Assembly: GCA_027485145.1 (NCBI GenBank)
Contig: JAIXRO010000027.1
Span: forward strand, 19,743-83,742
Length of the DNA stretch: 64,000 bases
Source: Hyphomonadaceae bacterium
GTDB lineage: Bacteria; Pseudomonadota; Alphaproteobacteria; Caulobacterales; Hyphomonadaceae
Reading direction: 5' to 3'
Shown here: positions 57,526 through 64,000 of the stretch, in pieces
Position numbering within the stretch: position 1 is the stretch's first letter
Layout: each line of letters begins with the position of its first letter
Notes under the pieces: model-generated
What the model was told of the DNA's origin: nothing
Databases searched by the model: none
The model's input: the letters and a program-made list of their open reading frames with translations, nothing else
Program-made: the position numbers and the translations under genes

Positions 57526-58875
57526 TCAGCTATAGGCCGTCAGCACTTCATCAATGGCCTTTTCGAGGTCCTTGAGGGTGGCGACATGGCTCATCTGTGC
57601 ACAGAAGGGTTCATAGCGCGGGATCACACTGTCACCCGTGCCCCATAGGGCCCGTCCTTCGGGATTGAGCCAGATGATCCGCTTCGCGCGGCCAGCGAAA
57701 TCACGAAACAGGTCAAGGCGCGGGTCGCCATAGTTCGAACGGCCATCACCCATGATGATGATCGTTGTGCGCCGGTCGATCTTGTTTTCGTGCTCAAGCT
57801 TGAAATCCGAAAAGGCCTGCCCGTAACTCGTGGAGCCAAGGCCCACTTCGCGCAGGATCTTCTTGATCGCCGCATCGAACTCATGCGCCTCGAGGATATC
57901 ATCCACGCATTTCAGCCGGTAAGAAAAGGCGAAGGCCGAAAGGTCGGGGATCGCTTCCTTCATTGAAAACAGCAGCAGCAGCAGGAAGCGCACATAAGCG
58001 GCGACCGACCCCGACACATCGCAGATCACGATGATCTTGGGACGGTCCTTTTTCTTCTGGCGCCAGATAACATTGAAGGGAACGCCGTCCACGCCCGCAT
58101 TCGCCCGCATCGTGCGGCGAACATCGAGGAGGCCCCGCTGCGTGCGTTTGCGCCGCCGCGAGTGCTTCACGGCCAGGCGGCGCGCGATTTTCGTGACGAG
58201 CTGCTTCATCCGCGCCATGTCGCTGGCCTCGATGGCCGAGAGGCGCTTCGTCGCGGCGACGTCGTCGCGGAAGCGCTCGGTTTCGGCCGCGCCGAAAATC
58301 TCGAACGCCCGCTCTGCCCGGGCGCGCGCCGTCATCGTCAGTGTACGGCGCACATCGATCAGGCGCTGCGCTTCGGCGTCGGCGTCCGGCGTGCGGCCCT
58401 GGAGAGCTTCGAGAAGCCGGGCCTGCAAGGCCTCGCCTCCCATCGCCCTCACCATTGATTGCGCGAAATACGCCACTTGTGTCGAGAAGCGGATATCGTT
58501 GAGCCCGGCAGCTTCCGCGGCGCGTTCGACGGCAGACGCAAGCGCCTGCTCGTTGCCGGGCGCGGTGAGCGCGGACAGCCGCTCGGCTGCGTCCTGCGGC
58601 GCTTCGGACCCGGCATTGTCTTCGGCATCTTCGCTCGCGGTCTGCGATGGCGCGCCGGCCGGCGCAGCCGAGAAGTAGAGATCAAACAGCCGGTCGTGGA
58701 TCGACTTTTCCGCCTCGGACTTCGCCAGAACGCAGGCGAGTGAATCCTTCATCAGCAGCCGGTCGTCATACCCGATCATGGCCACCGTCCGGGCCGCGTC
58801 CAGCGCCTCACCGGTCGAGACCCGCACTTCGGCAGATCTCAGCGCCCGGATGAAATTGGAAATCTGCTTTTCCAT
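57526..58875 (-). CDS. VWA domain protein (CoxE-like)
   Basis: 449 residues from MEKQISNFIRALRSAEVRV at 58875; an upstream in-frame ATG overlaps the MoxR gene and is rejected. The C-terminal half is a von Willebrand A domain with the metal-ion site DVSGS (about residue 280) and TTIIIMGDGRSNYGDP. The N-terminal half is an Ala/Glu-rich helical region. CoxE-type proteins act with a MoxR ATPase in assembly or activation of metalloenzymes. The MoxR gene is directly upstream, 16 bases away. No target enzyme is nearby. Confidence 0.88.
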   Translation of the reverse strand: MEKQISNFIRALRSAEVRVSTGEALDAARTVAMIGYDDRLLMKDSLACVLAKSEAEKSIHDRLFDLYFSAAPAGAPSQTASEDAEDNAGSEAPQDAAERLSALTAPGNEQALASAVERAAEAAGLNDIRFSTQVAYFAQSMVRAMGGEALQARLLEALQGRTPDADAEAQRLIDVRRTLTMTARARAERAFEIFGAAETERFRDDVAATKRLSAIEASDMARMKQLVTKIARRLAVKHSRRRKRTQRGLLDVRRTMRANAGVDGVPFNVIWRQKKKDRPKIIVICDVSGSVAAYVRFLLLLLFSMKEAIPDLSAFAFSYRLKCVDDILEAHEFDAAIKKILREVGLGSTSYGQAFSDFKLEHENKIDRRTTIIIMGDGRSNYGDPRLDLFRDFAGRAKRIIWLNPEGRALWGTGDSVIPRYEPFCAQMSHVATLKDLEKAIDEVLTAYS

Positions 58876-58891
58876 GGCCGGGCGGGCGCCC

Positions 58892-59884
58892 TCATTCCAT
58901 GTCCGGATAACCGGAGGCGAGACGTCCGCGCGCGTCCGGCCCGGTCGCGTCGCGCACCATCTTCGGAATCGCCGGAGAGACCGCCGCGATATCGCTCTCA
59001 TGCTTGAGCAGCACATTCAGCGTATCGCGCACGAAAGCCTCATCCAGCGTGTTGGCGTGCAACAGCAACAGCGTCCGTGCCCAGTCCACGGTTTCCGCGA
59101 TGGAGGGCCGCTTCTTGATGTCGGTCTCGCGAACGGATTGCACGAAGCGCACGAGCTGGTTGAGCAGCGTCGCCGATATCCCGTCCACGCGGGCCCGCAC
59201 GATCCGTTGTTCGCGCTCGTGATCGGGAAAGCCGATGTGCAAGTGAAGGCACCGCCGCTTCAGGGCGTCGCCCAGCTCGCGGACGTTGTTTGATGTCAGG
59301 ATCACCAGTGGCGGCACGTTGGCCTTGATCGTGCCGATCTCCGGCACCGTCACCTGATAGTCGGACAATACTTCCAGCAGGAATGCCTCGAAGGCCTCAT
59401 CCGACTTGTCGATTTCGTCGATCAGCAGCACCGAGCCACGCGCTTGTTGCATCGCGTGGAGCAGGGGGCGCGCTTCGAGGAACTGCGGCGAGAAGAAGAG
59501 GTCCTCGAAGCCGGAGAGCTTGGCGAGCGAATCCTTCAGCGTCTCGGCCCCGCCGAGCAGCTCGTTGAGCTTCTCCTTCAGGATCTGCGTGTAGAGCAGC
59601 TGCTTGCCATACTTCCACTCGTACAGCGCCTTGCCCTCATCGAGGCCTTCGTAACACTGAAGGCGGATCAGGGGCAGGTTGAGCCACTTGGACAGCGAGG
59701 CGGCAAGGTCCGTCTTGCCGACGCCGGCCGGGCCTTCGATCAGGATCGGCTTGCGCAGGCCGTGGGCGAGGAAAACCGCCGTGGAAATCTGCGGGATTGA
59801 AATATAGCCGACCGTGTCCAGCCCTGCGGTGATTGCCTCGATCGAGGTCATCGGCTCGTAGCCGGTTTTCGTGACTTTTCCCAT
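58892..59884 (-). CDS. MoxR family AAA+ ATPase (CoxD-like)
   Basis: 330 residues from the ATG at 59884; a start at 59851 (MTSIEAI) is also possible. The Walker A is GPAGVGKTDLA, Walker B is VLLIDEIDKSDEAFEAFLLE, sensor 1 is TSNNVRELGDALKRRCL. These define a MoxR-type chaperone-like ATPase. It pairs with the VWA gene downstream (16 bases), a set known to mature metal centres or membrane complexes in other bacteria. It is divergent from priA, 77 bases between starts. Confidence 0.92.
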   Translation of the reverse strand: MGKVTKTGYEPMTSIEAITAGLDTVGYISIPQISTAVFLAHGLRKPILIEGPAGVGKTDLAASLSKWLNLPLIRLQCYEGLDEGKALYEWKYGKQLLYTQILKEKLNELLGGAETLKDSLAKLSGFEDLFFSPQFLEARPLLHAMQQARGSVLLIDEIDKSDEAFEAFLLEVLSDYQVTVPEIGTIKANVPPLVILTSNNVRELGDALKRRCLHLHIGFPDHEREQRIVRARVDGISATLLNQLVRFVQSVRETDIKKRPSIAETVDWARTLLLLHANTLDEAFVRDTLNVLLKHESDIAAVSPAIPKMVRDATGPDARGRLASGYPDME

Positions 59885-59961
59885 GGACCAAGGCGTAGGG
59901 CGCGCCCGGCTGAGAGGCAAGGCGTGACGCGGGGAAAGGGCGGGGCTAGGAGGGCAGCGCC

Positions 59962-62130
59962 ATGCCCATCGCCCGGATTCTTTTCACGATGCCGCTGCCG
60001 GAGCCGTTCGATTATACGGTGCCCGAAGGCATGGACCTGGTGCCGGGCGCCTATGTCGCTGCGCCGGTGGGGCCTTATGACCGGCTGGGCATGGTGGTTG
60101 ACGTTCTGCCCGACCAGCCAGGCTCGAACCGCAAACTGAAGGCCGTCACGTCGGTCTACGATGTGCCTCCGATGTCCGCGCCGATGCGCGAATTCCTCAA
60201 CTGGACGACGCGCTATACGGTCAGCCATCCGGGCACGATCCTGTCGATGGCACTGCGGGCGCGGGACGCGTTGCTGCCGTCGCCGGTGGAACTGCGATAT
60301 CGGCTCGCCGGGCCGCCCGAGGGCCGCATCACCGAAGCGCGCGCCCGCGTATTGGAGCAGGCAGCCGTGCTCGGGCCCGTCTCTGCCAGCGAACTCGCCG
60401 CCGCCGCGGGGTCATCGTCGAGCGTGGTGAAAGGCCTCGTGGCGATGGGGGCGCTCGAGGAAATCGAGGAAGCAACCGATCCTCCATTCCCGCCGCCGGA
60501 TCCAGACCGTCCGGGCGCTGTGCTGACGCCGGAACAGGCCTCCGCCGCAGAGGAATTGCGCGAAGGGCTGCTCAAGGGCGGCTACGCGGCCTACCTGCTC
60601 GACGGGGTGACCGGCTCCGGCAAGACGGAAGTCTATTTCGAGGCGATCGCCGATGTGCTGCGCGCCGATCCCGAGGCGCAGATCCTCGTCCTGTTGCCTG
60701 AAATTGCCCTGACCCAGGCGATTCTTGCCCGGTTCGAGGCGCGCTTCGGCGCAGCACCGGCGCCGTGGCATTCCGGGCTGAACCCGAAGGAGCGCCGGCG
60801 CACGATGCGCGAAGTGCTGCACGGCCGGGCGCGGATCGTCATCGGCGCGCGGTCGGCGCTGTTCCTGCCGTTCCGGAAACTGAAACTCATCATCGTCGAT
60901 GAGGAACATGACGGCAGCTACAAGCAGGAAGACGGCGTGACCTATCACGCCCGCGACCTCGCGGTGATGCGGGCGAAGCTGGAGGACGGCGCGGTCATCC
61001 TCGCTTCGGCCACACCGGCACTCGAGACGGTCGTGAATGCCGAAGCCGGGCGCTACATCCGCCTCCGGCTTGCCGCGCGGCCGGGCACGGCCCGGCTGCC
61101 CGAGATCGAGCTGATCGACCTGAAACGCGCGCCCCCCGAAAAGGGCAAATGGCTCTCGCCGCGGCTGGCGCTGGCACTCGGAGAGACGCTGGCCGCAGGT
61201 GAGCAATCCCTCCTGTTCCTGAACCGGCGAGGCTACGCGCCGCTGGTCATCTGCAAGGCCTGCGGGGAGAAACTGAAGTCGCCGGGCACCGAAAGCTGGC
61301 TGACCGAGCACCGATACTCCGGACGCCTTGTTTGCCATCTCACCGGCTATTCGATCGCCAAACCGGCCGTCTGTCCGCATTGCGGCGCTGCCGATTCGCT
61401 GATGGGCGTCGGACCGGGTGTCGAGCGCATCGCCGAAGAGGTGCGCACGCTGCTGCCGAATGCCCGGATCGAGATATTCTCGTCCGACACCGCCCAGAGC
61501 GGTGAAGCGACGCGCGGCCTGATCGAGCGCATGGCGGCCAGCGAGATCGACGTGATGATCGGCACGCAGATCGTGGCCAAGGGACATAACTTTCCGAATC
61601 TGACCCTTGTGGGCGTCGTGGACGCCGATAGCGGCCTGAAAGGCGGCGACCTGCGCGCCGGGGAGCGGACCTACCAGCTGCTGAGCCAGGTGGCCGGCCG
61701 CGCAGGCAGGGCGGAGCGGCCGGGCAAGGCCTACGTTCAGACCTATACGCCCGACAATCCGGCCATGCAGGCGCTCGCTGCCAATGACCGGGACGGGTAT
61801 CTCTCGATCGAGCGCGAGGTGCGCAACGAGCTTGGCCTGCCGCCGTTTGGCCGTCTCGCGGCGCTCATTCTGTCGGCGCCGTCCGCTGACCTCGTCGACC
61901 GCGCCGCGCTGGAGTTGTCGGCTCAGGCGCCGAATTCGGAGGGAATCGAACTCTATGGCCCCGCGCCAGCGCCGATAACCGTGCTTCGCGGCCGTCACCG
62001 GAGGCGATTCCTTGTGAAGAGCCTGCGAACGGTCGATCTTTCAGCCTACATGGCGGCCTGGACCGCCCGCTACAAACTACCCGCCCAGGTGCGGCTGTCT
62101 GTGGATATCGACCCGTATTCATTCCTGTAA
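59962..62130 (+). CDS. priA: Primosomal protein N' (PriA helicase), zinc site 2 lost
   Basis: A 722-residue 3'-5' superfamily 2 helicase that restarts stalled replication forks. The Walker A is GVTGSGKTEVYFE, the DEAH-like box is VDEEHDGSYKQED, and motif VI is VAGRAGRAERPGK. In the zinc insert, Cys431, Cys434, Cys471 and Cys474 are present, but of the second set of four (in E. coli 445, 448, 463, 466) only Cys458 remains; SPGT and CHLTG stand in place of CxxC pairs. Only one zinc can be held. The N-terminus is short and normal. Confidence 0.95.
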   Translation: MPIARILFTMPLPEPFDYTVPEGMDLVPGAYVAAPVGPYDRLGMVVDVLPDQPGSNRKLKAVTSVYDVPPMSAPMREFLNWTTRYTVSHPGTILSMALRARDALLPSPVELRYRLAGPPEGRITEARARVLEQAAVLGPVSASELAAAAGSSSSVVKGLVAMGALEEIEEATDPPFPPPDPDRPGAVLTPEQASAAEELREGLLKGGYAAYLLDGVTGSGKTEVYFEAIADVLRADPEAQILVLLPEIALTQAILARFEARFGAAPAPWHSGLNPKERRRTMREVLHGRARIVIGARSALFLPFRKLKLIIVDEEHDGSYKQEDGVTYHARDLAVMRAKLEDGAVILASATPALETVVNAEAGRYIRLRLAARPGTARLPEIELIDLKRAPPEKGKWLSPRLALALGETLAAGEQSLLFLNRRGYAPLVICKACGEKLKSPGTESWLTEHRYSGRLVCHLTGYSIAKPAVCPHCGAADSLMGVGPGVERIAEEVRTLLPNARIEIFSSDTAQSGEATRGLIERMAASEIDVMIGTQIVAKGHNFPNLTLVGVVDADSGLKGGDLRAGERTYQLLSQVAGRAGRAERPGKAYVQTYTPDNPAMQALAANDRDGYLSIEREVRNELGLPPFGRLAALILSAPSADLVDRAALELSAQAPNSEGIELYGPAPAPITVLRGRHRRRFLVKSLRTVDLSAYMAAWTARYKLPAQVRLSVDIDPYSFL

Positions 62131-62262
62131 TTGCTGGAGTTTTCGGGCCTGCCGATCTCTCAGCCATTTCGCCGCAGTGTCTGGCAGGGCCCCCATGTTG
62201 TCAGCGCAGTTTTCTGGTGTTAAGCGCCGCACAGTTGAGCAGGCGCGCCCCGGTGGTGGCGG

Positions 62263-62303
62263 CCTTCAACCGACATTTCCGGGGCATTTCCGCCCTTCAA
62301 CCG
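62263..62303. repeat. Direct repeats in the atpH upstream region
   Basis: CCTTCAACCG occurs at 62263-62272 and 62294-62303, 31 bases apart start to start (about three helical turns), with CATTTCCG also repeated between. The stretch 62131-62333 otherwise shows no clear promoter or gene. A regulator site is possible but chance is not excluded. Confidence 0.3.
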
Positions 62304-62333
62304 TGACGGATATCGACTTTGCCGGCATCGAGC

Positions 62334-62879
62334 GTGACGCAGACGAGTGAAGCAGCGCAGCGCTATGCACGCGCGCTGTTCGAACTGGCGCAGGAAAAAG
62401 GTGCGCTTGCGGCTGTTTACAAGGATTTCAAGGCTTTCACCGAAAGCGTGAAAACCTCGAAAGACCTGACCAAACTGCTCGATTCGCCCGCCTTCAGCCG
62501 CGAAACCAAAGTCGGCGCGCTGGCAGCGCTGGCCAAGAAGGCCGGCTATTCGCCGATCTTCAGCAAGTTCGTCGGCGTGATGGCTACCAATGGCCGCTCC
62601 AAGGATATCCTCGGCGCCGAAGCCGCTTTTGACCAGCTTTACGCCAAGCAGCGCGGCGTCAAACGCGCCGTTGTGCGCACCGCCCGGCCGATGAGCGCAG
62701 CTGAGCGCACCCGCATCGAGGCCATGCTGGCAAAGATCGCCGGCGGCGAGATTGAACTTTCCAGCGAGGTTGAACCCTCGCTGATCGGCGGCATCCAGCT
62801 GCGTATCGGTTCCACCCTCGTGGACGCCAGCGTTGCCGCCAAACTCGATAAAATGAACACCGCCATGAAGGGAGCATGA
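62334..62879 (+). CDS. atpH: ATP synthase F1 subunit delta
   Basis: 181 residues from the GTG at 62334 ([19 protein letters not shown]); a TTG at 62319 is the alternative start. It links F1 to the b-subunit stalk. [16 protein letters not shown] and the later C-terminal [21 protein letters not shown] are family signatures. Neither start has a strong ribosome site. It opens the F1 operon, with atpA after 8 bases. The F0 genes lie about 24 kb away on the other strand. Confidence 0.94.
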   Translation: MTQTSEAAQRYARALFELAQEKGALAAVYKDFKAFTESVKTSKDLTKLLDSPAFSRETKVGALAALAKKAGYSPIFSKFVGVMATNGRSKDILGAEAAFDQLYAKQRGVKRAVVRTARPMSAAERTRIEAMLAKIAGGEIELSSEVEPSLIGGIQLRIGSTLVDASVAAKLDKMNTAMKGA

Positions 62880-62887
62880 GAAGCTCG

Positions 62888-64000
<1,113 letters not shown>

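Noticed and set aside
60412-61998. 528-codon frame opposite priA
   Set aside because: Antisense shadow; helicase motifs are on the plus strand.

Overview
The window is GC-rich, gene-dense DNA from an alphaproteobacterium, most likely the Caulobacterales / Hyphomonadaceae branch (Hyphomonas-like). Pointers are a CcrM-type GANTC adenine methyltransferase with a CtrA-like box upstream, a Usg-family gene, split F0 (atpIBEFF') and F1 (atpHA...) ATP synthase loci, a purL...bolA...grxD neighbourhood, a tatABC/serS/surE/yajC/secDF block, and an alphaproteobacterial direct-repeat SOS box. Names rest on motif recognition by eye; no database search was run.

Layout. 1-2.3 kb: the start of a probable acyl-CoA ligase, then groESL behind a CIRCE operator. 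2.4-6.4 kb: usg, a membrane diguanylate cyclase, a CaiB-type CoA transferase, a small membrane protein whose 3' end runs into palindromic repeats, and an SDR dehydrogenase. 6.6-12.3 kb: rpsD, a PPK2 kinase, a DUF2807 protein, a divergent GlxA-type regulator / DJ-1 enzyme pair, and rimO. 12.3-23 kb: an acyltransferase-like protein, grxD, an M2 metallopeptidase lipoprotein, bolA, an M28 peptidase, DUF1993, a methyltransferase, then purL, an adenine deaminase, a cytochrome c lipoprotein and purQ. 23-34 kb: an entericidin-like lipoprotein, xthA, tatABC, a NYN protein, serS, surE, a diverged pcm-like gene, yajC, secD, secF and ychF. 34-38 kb: a membrane-anchored, probably inactive TIR protein, then the F0 genes. 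38-46 kb: smc, a DsbA-like lipoprotein, a DciA-like protein, mutY, a cold-shock/DUF1294 fusion, and prfB with an intact +1 programmed frameshift. 46-53 kb: PBP1a, a TPR lipoprotein, ETF-ubiquinone oxidoreductase and a family-4 uracil-DNA glycosylase. 53-57.5 kb: two glycosyltransferase-type genes around a lipoprotein, a radical SAM protein with an SOS box, and ccrM. 57.5-64 kb: a VWA/MoxR pair, priA, atpH and the 5' part of atpA.

How it fits together. Most of the window is core housekeeping: protein folding, translation, purine synthesis, protein export, ATP synthesis, chromosome maintenance, cell wall and DNA repair. I see no prophage, insertion sequence, CRISPR array, tRNA or rRNA. The items most worth a second look are the SOS box in front of the radical SAM gene, the TIR protein lacking its catalytic Glu, PriA missing one zinc site, a low-GC patch inside serS, and repeat units that extend a coding sequence. 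No intergenic stretch exceeds 300 bases; the longest is the 296-base groES-usg gap.
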